From assembly GCA_029204225.1 (NCBI GenBank), contig CM055106.1:43313003-43377002 (forward strand): DNA of 64,000 bases, read 5' to 3'. The notes beneath the pieces were generated by a model. The model ran no database searches, was not told where the DNA came from, and saw only the letters and a list, made by a program, of their open reading frames with translations. This stretch comes from Diphasiastrum complanatum. Lineage: Eukaryota > Streptophyta > Lycopodiopsida > Lycopodiales > Lycopodiaceae. Shown one piece after another: positions 54,742 through 64,000 of this stretch (the first letter of the stretch is position 1; every line of letters begins with the position of its first letter). A program made the translations under genes and the position numbers.

Positions 54742-56399
54742 GGGAGAAGGAGAATACATGACGAACACTAACGAGAAACGAACTCGAAAAAGAAACGAAC
54801 GACAAACGAACTCGAATAGAGAATGTTCGTGCACAACAGAATGAGTTAAATGTCTCTCTCCGTAAGCATGACTACGCCTATCAGAATGAACAGAACTTTA
54901 GTGATGGAAATCACTGTCATTCCAGATTACATAGCCAAACATTAATGGATGAAGCGCTAGATGAATAATTTGTCACAAATTGCAAGACAAATTATATGTC
55001 GCGAATGATTCTCGAAGAGGTAGACTGTGCTTGATTGATAATGACAAGTGTCAACGTTGAATGTCAGTTGTTATCCATGTACAAAATAAGTTTACCAACT
55101 TGACAGCTTGTAGTATTAATGAGATTATATAGTCCAGTCTTCCCTACGTAATGTGACTTATAGCAATAGGCCAAACCATACCCTCACCATAGAACCATTC
55201 ATGAGAGAGAAAGAGAGAGAGAGAGAGGTTTCCTTAACATATTGATAAGCACTCAATGTTTTAAAATATACAACTATATAATTAAATGTTATTTCGTGAG
55301 GGAATTGGTCATACCTTCATGCTTTAAAATACTCGGTACAAAATTACCAATGGATGAAATAACAAGAATGTTATGGTATCATACCAAAAAGCCTTACCAT
55401 AACAGTGAAATTGTTGGATTGACAATGAAAATTTATCTTTCTTTGCTTTTAGGTTCAAACAAATGCATTTAATATCATTTTTGCTAAAGAGTTAAGTATG
55501 GGTAATTTAAGTTATCATGATGATTCATTAGTTGTTTTTAATGTTTTAAGTTGCAAGAGCTTATAGTATTACAATCATTACCACATAAGTACTGGTTAAA
55601 GTTTTTACAATCATAGAACTAAGATTGCATATTGGAAAAAAAGACTAACAATTGTGTACAAAATGATTTTCCTAACAAATAGGTGACCTACATTTGATGA
55701 ATGTTTCCTACAATGGGTTTAATATTTTGATCATAAAATATGTCTATCATTTGGAATTCTAAAGTTGACAAGAATTCAAGAATATTCACGAATAGTATCT
55801 AGATATTTTAGTATACTCAATATTCACAAGTATTTACGATCAATATTCACAAGTATTTATGATCAATATATATTCACAAGTATTTATGATCAGTATTCAC
55901 AATAATCACAATTAATATTTAATATCTTCACTTTTTAGTATTCATAATCTTAAATAATTGTCGCCCATGATCAATAATGTAGCCCTCAGGACACATCTTC
56001 AACAAGTCGATTAACTCTTCATCCAATATATGAAAGAGATTTCGTATACATCCTACAAAAGACACTTTCAGAACAATACAAATACATTGTCAACAAATTT
56101 ACCAAAACAATTGAAGATTTTGAACTACGAGACCAAGTAGAGACAATTGAGTATGAATCGGAGTTCCTGCGCGAACCCCATTGTGTCTTACTATTTGATT
56201 CCATAGAATCAGAGATATCTGAGAGAGTGAAAGTCATTCAAAAAATAGAGATACTTATTTAATTTGTAACTAGCTAAGTAAGATCACTACACATAGTGCA
56301 CCACTATTGTGAACCATTTTTGGACACAAGATCGTGATCTGATTGTTGTATTTACAACAACTTAATTCAGATTCTCTATTTTCTTATGTGTATTCTATT

Positions 56400-57127
56400 T
56401 GCTTTCTGATAATTTTGTTGGCTTATTGTGATACTTTTGTTTACTCTTTCTTTGGTTATCTCGATTCCAAGAAGGTAATGTATACGGCCTGAATCGGTCA
56501 TTTTGAATTCCTTCCACAATAGCAACTTTGTCTCATGAAGTAACCGATTCAAATTGTTGATGATCAAAGAGTCATCAAAATATAGAGCTATTATGACATA
56601 GCTTGGGCCTTTGTGTTTGAGATAAACATTAGAGTCAACAGATTTAGGAATGAAGTTGTGCTGCAACAAGGATCGATTGATTCTATTGAACCAGGCCCTT
56701 GGACTTGCTAGCCCATAGAGAGCTTTCTGCAACTTACACACTTTGTGTTCTTGGCTTGAAGGATGTATCCTTTGAGTTGCTAGATGTAAATATCTTCTTA
56801 TATGTATCCATTCAGAAAAGCTATCTGAACATCCATTTGGTGAACTTCTAGATCTTCGGCAGCTGCGATAGCAAGTAAAGACCGAATTGACTGAAGTCTT
56901 ACAACTGGACTGAAAGGCCCTGTGTAGTCAATTCCATAGGTTTGTTCATATCCTTTCATGAGTAGTCGAGCTTTCCATTTGGCTGTCAAACCATGTGGAT
57001 TGAGCTTCAACTTGAAGATCCACTTAGTGTAGATAATCTTTGCATTAGGAGGAGCTTCTACAAGACACCAGGTCTTGCTCTTCATCAGTAAATTATACAT
57101 GCATGATAGTGTGTCAGTTGTCTGCAT
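56400..57127 (-). pseudogene. pol: Copia D reverse transcriptase
   Basis: Two long open pieces. 56798-57127 carries LMKSKTWCLVEAPPNAKII, KWIFKLKLNPHGLTAKWKARLLMKGYEQTYGIDYTGPFSP (shown as adjoining blocks) and MDVQIAFLNGYI. 56376-56741 carries LQKALYGLASPRAWFNRI, IIALYFDDSLII (catalytic YFDD) and FKMTDSGRIHYLLGIEIT. This is the best preserved RT of the family in the window, broken by one stop and one frame change, and cut before RNase H. Confidence 0.83.
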
Positions 57128-57365
57128 TCGAATTCAACAATGCTTCTGCTACTAAGGTAGGTCTGTCATAACTGATGAATGCCTAAGGGATGTAATGATC
57201 AGTCTCTTGTCGACATTGGGCAGATCTTCGAACAAAAGTCAGTTGCTGAGATGATGATTCTCCTTGTTGTGTGACATGGGTATCTTCGATTGTCAGAACA
57301 GTCGTAGGTCGAGGCCTTTCAATGGTGATGGGAGTTGTTGGAACTAATTCTTGCATTGGTTGCTT

Positions 57366-57600
57366 CTACTTGAAGTCATAGAATTTGTCTCCAAGGAACA
57401 CAACATCTAGACTGCTAACCGAGATGCAGCTTGACTCAACATCATAGATTCGACAAGCTTTGTGTGATGTTGAGTATCCAATGAAGATACTCCTGCAGCT
57501 GATAGGGTCAAGCCTCTTTCTCAGATTAGAAGGAATCTGCACATAACCAAGATAGCCAAACACTCGAAGGTGCTTGAGACTTGGTTTCTAGCCATGGAAG
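57366..57600 (-). pseudogene. pol: Copia D integrase C-terminal part
   Basis: VFGYLGYVQIPSNLRKRLDP, IFIGYSTSHKACRIYDV and SSLDVVFLGDKFYDFK. Cut from the core by the same insertion as in B. Confidence 0.78.
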
Positions 57601-57609
57601 ATTTCGAAG

Positions 57610-58460
57610 GAAGTGTAGAACACCTCAACAGACAGGTGTCGGTTCTACCAACAAAGTGCACAACAGTACTCAAATTGACAAAGGTTAAAGAAACTCGAAA
57701 CTCGAACAATTCGATTTCCGAAATTGAGAAGCTTGAACATGAAATCGAACAAATAGTTGTTGTGAAACTATCTCGAACAATTTCTTGTTCAAACTTTAAG
57801 CTCAAAGCTCGAAATTATTGTGAACTCAAACTATTCACGAATTTGTCTCAAAAGATCAAGAAGTCTATTGTGAAGCAGAAACTGTCAAAGATACTTTCGC
57901 AAACAAAATATTGTCACGAATCTTTTGAGAACAGCAAATATGTCATGAATAGAGGATCTTTCAAGAATCTTTCGCGAATCTTTTGAAAATCTTTTGACTC
58001 TAAGAAACCAAAACGTTGTTGAATATCAACCTGCAAAATGAATGGATTTTGTTATAGAAGAGAAAAGGCCAAAGGACATATCCTGTAACAATATAAATAC
58101 ATGTGCACTTATAGTAATAAGGTAGACTCTCAGACTCAAGCTCAGACTAAGATTCAGACTAACTTATTTACTTATGCACTTGCGCACTTATGTACTCTTT
58201 TTAAGAGAGATACCACAAGGCAGCAAGAAATGTATATCAATTCAGATTCAAAATTATAAAAAAACATTTTATGATCAAAGTTTCAGTCATTTATCTGATT
58301 ATCTAGTTGTTTATTACATAGTCTATCAGATTCACACATAATTCAATCATAATAGAACTGTTCTATTAGTACATAGATCAGATTCCCGCATGATTAAAAC
58401 CATGATATTGGTGTGATTTGTTCAACTTCTAATCGCGTTCTCTGAGGAAGAATTCGCAAA
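57610..58460 (+). repeat. integrase insertion in D (probable solo LTR)
   Basis: Counterpart of 42715-43525, with TATA box TATAAATA at 58092-58099 and repeated TCGCGAA-type motifs. About 30 bp (around ATTTTGTTATAGAAGAG, 58046) are additional relative to B. Confidence 0.55.
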
Positions 58461-58929
58461 ACTTTTTCTACAGGAAGTTTTTGGGTCGACTACTTTTGTG
58501 CTTGAATAGTTCTGCAGATAGCAGCTGTTGAAATTATTTCAGCCCAAAAAATTTTGGGGAGCTAAGCATTTGACGTCATTGATCATGCTGCATTAAGTAA
58601 TGTTGGGTTCTTCCTTTTGGCTACTCCATTCTATTGTGGTGTGTAGCTGGTGGTGAACTGATGATGAGTGTCTCATGATGATAAGCAGTCGGACATTTCG
58701 TCTAACAAGAACTCTCCATGATTGTCTGTACATAGGGTCCTGAATCTTTGACCAGTCTGTCTAAACAAACTGCTTGAATTCTTTGAAACAGTTAAATGCC
58801 TCAGACTTGTTCCTAATGAACATAATACTGGTGAATCTTGAATAGTAATTGATAAAAGTGATAAAATATAGTGTTGAACCCTAAGAGGGAATACTCATAG
58901 GGCCACATAGATGACTATGTTGAAAATAA

Positions 58930-59207
58930 AAATCATCTATCTTGACTTTAGGCTCGCTACAAACTTCTTACGATGCAAGTATGTTGTTTCATAAATGTAA
59001 ATGCCAAATTTGGCCTAGATGGAACTCGAGCTATATGGATTTATCATATCTAGTTGGTAGAATACAACTTGCATATAGATTGTAGACTTAGAAATAGCAT
59101 TAATATGCTTGTAGAAACTCGTGGCATATCACATGCATTTATTGTAGGTGATCCATAGTGATATGCAAGGCATGCACAAAGTGAAATGGACACATGCATG
59201 ATGATTT
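58930..59207. other. non-element flank, second copy
   Basis: Counterpart of 43976-44261, ending at GCATGATGATT. It shows the same truncated-Copia junction, which supports a segmental duplication. Confidence 0.75.
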
Positions 59208-59712
59208 GTACAATTCTAGTTAGAAATAGGACACTTGGTAAAAGTAGGTAGAGACACATGCAGGAGATGTGACAAATGTCACTTAGAATCTAGTTTTCAC
59301 TTTAGATGTAATTGAAAGATGGATGGATGTCGTTCTACCTTGAGCTACCTCAAACTCCATAAATATGTGTAGCTATTCTCATAATTTTTTATGAAGAACC
59401 AAAGCTTTTTAGCTATTCCATGCCATTTTGGATCTATACCATATTTTGCTTGAATATCTCTCTCTCTTTCTCTCTCTAACTCGTGTTGAGACTAATGCTC
59501 ATACACTAAATTCTTGTACTTTTACTCTCTTGAAAGTAAAGCTATCATTCTCTGATTCTTATCATGCTAGATTGTGGTTGAGCTATTAGATTATGTACTA
59601 GATCTTGCTATTCAATCTAGAATTAAGTTATTGTGATAATCATAAAGCTCAATAAGATCAATCATACTTGTGGATCATTCCCACACGTGTGAACGTTCTG
59701 GAAATTTTGTCA
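59208..59712 (+). repeat. probable LTR of a further Copia-like element
   Basis: It starts TGTACAATTCTAG and ends AATTTTGTCA, directly before a Met-tRNA-like site. It has a TATA-like CATAAATATG (about 59356) and a CT-rich leader-like part (59456-59480). No second copy in the window confirms the borders. Confidence 0.45.
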
Positions 59713-59725
59713 TGGTATCAAAGCC
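59713..59725 (+). other. primer-binding-site-like TGGTATCAAAGCC
   Basis: One mismatch to TGGTATCAGAGCC, placed at the end of the probable LTR. The following 500 bp are leader-like with no coding region. Confidence 0.55.
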
Positions 59726-60243
59726 AAATTACGCTTTGCATGCTAACATCTCTGATTGTTCAAGAATTTGAGAGCTAATTCAAGAAAAAAATAGTTAATC
59801 ACTTTTCTTTACCTTTCTCTAAAAAGTGTTTGGATCAAAGTGGATAGAAACTGATTTTTCAGGTCTGACCAGTGATTGTACATAATTCTGGAATTTCGCA
59901 CGTGTGAAAATCAATGATTTTTAGTCCCTTCTATTTCCTTGCTAGTTGGTCTAAAGATAGTGGTGTTATAGCTTGATGGAAAGTATGAAGAATACTTTCC
60001 ATAGAAATTGATAGCAAATCAATCTAATGTATGTATCAAGAGTTATAAGCTCTTAAAGAGTGTAGGGAGAGGTCCAAAATCCGAGTGAGCACTTTTTGAT
60101 TTGATTCAATCTTGCTTGATTCTGAATCGAATGTTTTGAGCATCCTGCACAAGAAACTGACGATCGAGACTAAGTTTGATACAATTGAATACCTTTTGAG
60201 CCTTCTGAGTATCATTAGTGTTTTCTTTTAAAGCAGCAAATTG

Positions 60244-60985
60244 TTGGAGGTTTTGCGGATCCCAAGGTAACCCTAACCCTAGTTAATAAGTGAGAGGGAT
60301 TTGGCACCCTACGTGTGTAAGTCCAACCCGATGATCACATAGTTATAGGATTGATTAGTTAAAAGTCAATAAAAGGACTTTAGGCCTTTCTGCCAGACTT
60401 TGGGCCTAAATGTCAAGTTAAGTGAATAAAGTTGGGTTTCCCTCCAATTTTGATGGTTCCCACACTTTTTTAAATTTGAATAAAAAGAGCGGCAAGACTG
60501 GACCAATAGGATTCAAAGGCCATGGTCCTCCTCTGTACTATAAAAAGGGAGCAACTCGAGTTCCTACACATGTTCATTTTCTCATTTCAATAAAGCAGAT
60601 TGGTTCTCTTCAAAAATGGATTGATGAATGTCCTTGCTCTTCTTCTTTTCTTCTCCATCTCTCATGCTTTCTTTGGATTTACTAATTGTTGGATCTGATT
60701 GTTATTGGGATTGTATGTTATTATACTTTTTATGAGAGAGAAAGAGCGAGAGAGAAAGAGTAAGCCATCTTTATTGTGGATCCTAGAGTTAATGGTTGTA
60801 GTTTTAATGGATTGTAGGGTTAATGGTTCTTAGAATTAGATGTGAGTCCTCCATTTATGTTGAAATTTGAACTAAACTATCGCTCTCATGGGAACGAACC
60901 TCCGCGTGACAACTAACTCCGTCTCTTTGATGCTAGATTGACTAGATCTTGGATTCAGGTTAGGCAAGGAAAAAAACCCACTACA
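60244..60985 (+). repeat. probable 5' LTR of second Gypsy family (T2)
   Basis: The 3' end ACTACA lies four bases before an Asp-tRNA-type primer site. The start is uncertain (TGTTGG near 60242). It contains TATAAAAA at 60539-60546 and CAATAAAG at 60588, a promoter and polyadenylation pair in the right order and spacing. A frame over 60422-60685 has no recognisable text. Confidence 0.6.
60539..60546 (+). promoter_or_regulatory. TATA box in T2 LTR
   Basis: TATAAAAA followed by GGGAGC. Transcription would start some 30 bp downstream, about 60570. Confidence 0.6.
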
Positions 60986-60989
60986 ATTT

Positions 60990-61003
60990 TGGCGCCGTTT
61001 CCA
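60990..61003 (+). other. primer-binding site, Asp-tRNA type (T2)
   Basis: TTGGCGCCGTTTCC closely resembles the TGGCGCCGTTGCC site typical of Tat/Athila-type Gypsy elements, primed by tRNA-Asp. Confidence 0.75.
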
Positions 61004-61318
61004 GGGAGCTATGCCAATTTTTGAGTTTACAGCATGATTGTTGGATGGTTACCTTGCATTAGGCATCTTGTCGTGTCATGAATAGTGTTAGATCTGCATT
61101 TTAGGGTTAGTTTGGGATTGATTTTGCTTGATTTGAGTGGATTTGCTTGTTTGAAATCTAATCTGATTGTTAAAATAGGGAAAGCTATTCATATCACCAG
61201 TCTCAAGATCCATTTGGATCTGAGATATCAGAGAAAATAACGAAAATCAGTCAAATCTGTCAGATTTGGTCAAAAAGAGAAAAAAAGCGTCATCCAATCT
61301 TAGAACTTTTTACCCTCT

Positions 61319-62221
61319 TTCAGGAAACCTTCGTCAAGTTGCTGACACCTTCGGTTTTATTCACAAAACCTTCAATTTGAAGGGCGAAGATTAATTCCCA
61401 GCAGATTTCCAAAAACATCAGCAAAATTGTCAAAAAACACCAAAAAATCAACAAAACCCTAAAAATACAAAAAAAGAACCTTTGCCCGATTCACTGTGTT
61501 TAGGTGTGATTCAAATCTATCTGCTGCTAGGTCGACGAAGAATAATACCAAAAATAGAAAGGGTTTCAGAGGATCAGTTGTCATATTGCCATAATTTTGC
61601 CAAAAAAGTCACTTTTTTGCAAAATTACCAGTATTACTCTTGATCCTTTGCCAGACCCTTCGTCGAGTTTCCAAAACATTCTATTTATATTCAAATACTA
61701 TTTTTGAGTTCGGCGAAGATTCTTCATGATTAGATCATAGAAATTCTTGAATTTTACCCTCTCCAGGCTACAGAAACTATAATTTCTTGTGTTAGAAACC
61801 TTCGCTCGATTTTCCATAGTTGTATATGTGTCAGATCTTTCACCTGAAAGGTCGGCAAAGGTTATTTTTCAAGACATTGCCAAAAAAGTGTTTAGAGAGT
61901 TTTTTTTTTCCAAAATATCACTCTTTAGCCTTCGCCGAGCCAACCTTCGCCTAGTGAACCTTCGCCAGTCCTATTTTTAGTTTTTGATTTTCCAGATCAA
62001 GTCTCTGTCAAAATTTGAATCAAATCTAATATATTTTGAATCAGGTTCTGAGAGATTTATCATTGTTGAGAAGTATCGATTGATTGAATCTCAAAAAAAA
62101 TTTCATGATATAGAATCAAATTCTTGAAAAATGGAATAGATCTAATAGATCTGATCTGAGATAATTGTGATTAAAAAATCTAGATCCAATCTCATTGTTT
62201 GCTTGATCTAAATTTGTAAAG
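61319..62221 (+). repeat. T2 leader with AACCTTCGCC motifs
   Basis: It aligns with T1 leader 44262-45062 and continues about 100 bp further to the Gag start. The region between primer site and 61319 is also leader, absent in T1. Confidence 0.75.
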
Positions 62222-62347
62222 GTGGCTGCCCTTGGAGCTTCTCCTGGAGGTGCTACACAGGAAGTCAATCCAATTATTGTTAGAAGAGCACCCCGATTGG
62301 ATCTATCCAAATATAATGGATTAACAAATCTAGTTAGATTTCTTCAG
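62222..62347 (+). pseudogene. gag: T2 Gag N-terminal fragment
   Basis: Open text from GTG 62222: VAALGASPGGATQEVNPI, then RRAPRLDLSKYNGLTNLVRF and LQIYAA. The YNG...F..IY pattern fits the start of a Gypsy Gag. An ATG in this frame is missing (GTG here), and the frame runs directly into the minisatellite, so nearly all of the protein is deleted. Confidence 0.5.
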
Positions 62348-62600
62348 ATCTATGCTGCGTCGGTTGAGATGTGAGTGGAGGGCATCGGCTGAGATGTGAA
62401 GAGAAGTGTTGGTTGAGTTTTGAAGGAAAGCGTCGGCTGAGATATGAAGGAAATGGAGCGTCAGTTGACATATGAAGAAAAGTGTCGGTTGAGATATGAA
62501 GAAAGAGTCGGCTGAGATATGAAGAAAGTGTCGGCTGAGATATGACGAAAGCATCGGCTGAGATATGAAGGGAAGCGTGGGCTGAGATATGAAGAAATGG
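62345..62600. repeat. minisatellite in T2
   Basis: About ten units of CGTCGGCTGAGATATGAAG type, matching the right end of the array at 47040-47690. Frames on the minus strand here are repeat products. Confidence 0.85.
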
Positions 62601-63490
62601 AACGTGACGGGGCGGCTGAAGGAGTGTAGTTGATGGGTGTGGGCTCTGGTTTTGCAGTTTGATACTAAAGCTAGTCTGATCGCTTGTGTTTGTTGTTGTC
62701 GTGGCAAGTTGGTTTTCAGACGGATATGCAAGCAAGTTGTTTTGCCTGCGGTTGTTGTCTCGTGCAGGTTGTTTTGCAGGTAGGGTAGTTTGTTTGCAAG
62801 GTAGACTGAGATGAGAACTGTTATGGATCTGTTCAAGAACACTCTTGCAGCAGGTGTGTGTTTATGAGGTGTGGACTTCAAGCAACAACGGTGCCAAATG
62901 TTGACATCTTAAGAGCCTATATATAGAATCTGTTTACTAGTTCTTCCTTGGTTCTTGTTTACAAGAACTGTCTTCTGCCTGTTTAGAGGCTTGTTGGCAT
63001 TTTCTTGCATGTTAGCTTCTTAGTTCAATGCCGAAACCAGACAAAAGGGACTGATATCGATGTAGTAAATTTCCTGCCTATCAGAGGACATTCTAGGGAA
63101 GTCACTCTTGAACTAATGCACATGCATAAACAACCACTCATACATGCCAAAACGTTCAACCATAAAATCAGTGTGCAGATCCGTTGAACAAACAATGAAA
63201 TTCTATTTCTACTTTGCTGCAAAATGAACTAAAATCAAATCCTACACTACTTTACTTGCATAAATTGACAAAACAAGAAACAAAAACTAATCTACAGCAT
63301 GTTAAAAGTCCAAGAATCAAGAAACCAACCAGTCTTTTGATTCTTGGACATCCAAGAACATCAAGAACTAAACTGTTAGAGGATATGCAAGATTTATGTC
63401 ACATCTCTAGCCTATTTAGTTTACTTGAATGCTGGCTCCTACATTAATCCACAAGCAAACATGAAATCTAAACCACAACTAGGGAAGCAA
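62601..63490 (+). repeat. T2 tail
   Basis: Noncoding T-family sequence. 63035-63140 and 63396-63480 match the T1 tail; 62600-63030 is absent from T1. Confidence 0.65.
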
Positions 63491-64000
63491 GAAAACTAAT
63501 CCACTCTAAATCTACAACCACACACAATATGAATGAAAGGGCATGATCATAGGGGCATCACACAAGAAAACCATCATGATCAAGGAGCTCAATGGATGCA
63601 TCTAACTCATGGAGGCTCTTCTCATTTCAGCATAAAGTTGATACAATACACAAAAAGCTCCGAGAGCTCCTTAGGTGGCATCCTAGTGGAATTTCCACAT
63701 TTCACAAATTACAAGTGGAATATTGCTCTCCACTAAAGGTCACCATCAAAAGGTGGCTCACTCTACTTTTTTTAAGAGGGGTCTACTTGCATTTATTACA
63801 TTTGCCTAGAAATACTAGTTCCTACAAGGTCACCATGAGGCTTACACAGTTTCTACTTGACAGTATTAACTAGTATCCCTCGGCTCCCAGTCTTCATTCG
63901 TCTCGTCTTCTCAGAGACCTCCTCGGTCTAAGGTGAGAGGTGCTCTTGAGTTGCTCTGTCCGAGTATCTTGGGGATTCGTCAGAATCAGCCAACAATGGG
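63491..64000. other. unassigned sequence at window end
   Basis: Short frames (63533-63736, 63592-63873) have no recognised domain. The text KKLRELLRWHPSGIS is coding-like but unplaced. The region may continue an element beyond the window. Confidence 0.4.

Larger units (their letters stand above)
53444..56151 (+). repeat. duplicated block alpha, copy 2
   Basis: It matches 35380-38579 with a nearly constant offset of about 17.6 kb over most of its length. It lacks about 350 bp of LTR, replaced by a telomere-like filler. It carries (CT)n at 54668-54736. No gene lies in 54000-56151. Confidence 0.85.
56152..58930 (-). mobile_element. decayed Ty1/Copia element D
   Basis: On the minus strand: integrase core remains (58470-58930), the 0.8-kb insertion (57610-58460), integrase end (57366-57600), linker, RT (56400-57127). 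An LTR fragment in opposite orientation follows (56152-56400). RNase H is deleted. It is the duplicate partner of B. Confidence 0.82.

Overview
This window reads as repeat-dense, non-genic plant nuclear DNA. Supporting signs are chromodomain Ty3/Gypsy and several Ty1/Copia LTR retrotransposons with plant-type primer-binding sites (initiator Met-tRNA TGGTATCAGAGCC, and an Asp-tRNA-type TGGCGCCGTTTCC), a CCCTAAA-type telomeric filler, long GA/CT microsatellites, and no intact cellular gene. I see no rRNA, tRNA, CRISPR or bacterial-type gene. The species cannot be named from the sequence.

Layout. (1) 327-19736 is a decayed palindrome of about 3.5-3.9 kb arms around a Copia LTR and a triplicated primer-binding-site repeat. 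Its left arm was broken by a chromodomain Gypsy element (557-12074, target duplication CTAAG); the other arm keeps the empty site at 19523-19527. That Gypsy element carries pol but no gag, and its own 5' LTR was invaded in reverse (738-5975, target duplication GGAAG) by a relative with the same LTR, primer site and leader that carries gag and a divergent protease but no reverse transcriptase or integrase. (2) 19737-23711 is a decayed Copia element (A), followed by repeat modules Y and X. These are split by a second gag-protease-only LTR element (24676-29212, target duplication TGCCA) that carries an unrecognised 247-codon ORF. (3) 30.5-33.9 kb is the least repetitive part: a glycine-rich ORF, fragments of a possible spliced gene, and a cluster of GTGGATA/TATCCAC motifs. 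(4) 33.9-64 kb is a mosaic of duplicated retroelement blocks: Copia-P (two copies), Copia B, C and D (minus strand, relatives of A), X and Y modules, and two deleted copies of a second Gypsy family (T1 and T2) with an Asp-tRNA-type primer site and an associated minisatellite. Block order and shared non-element junctions point to a direct segmental duplication offset by about 15-18 kb.

How the parts work together. No single element here encodes a complete retrotransposition set. The most interesting arrangement is 557-12074, where a gag-only and a pol-only element share the same LTR, leader hairpin array, primer site and polypurine tract. Together they would supply Gag plus PR-RT-RH-IN-chromodomain, which is what a two-component, trans-complementing retrotransposon would look like. 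The Copia element at 24.7-29.2 kb is a second, independent case of a gag-protease-only element.
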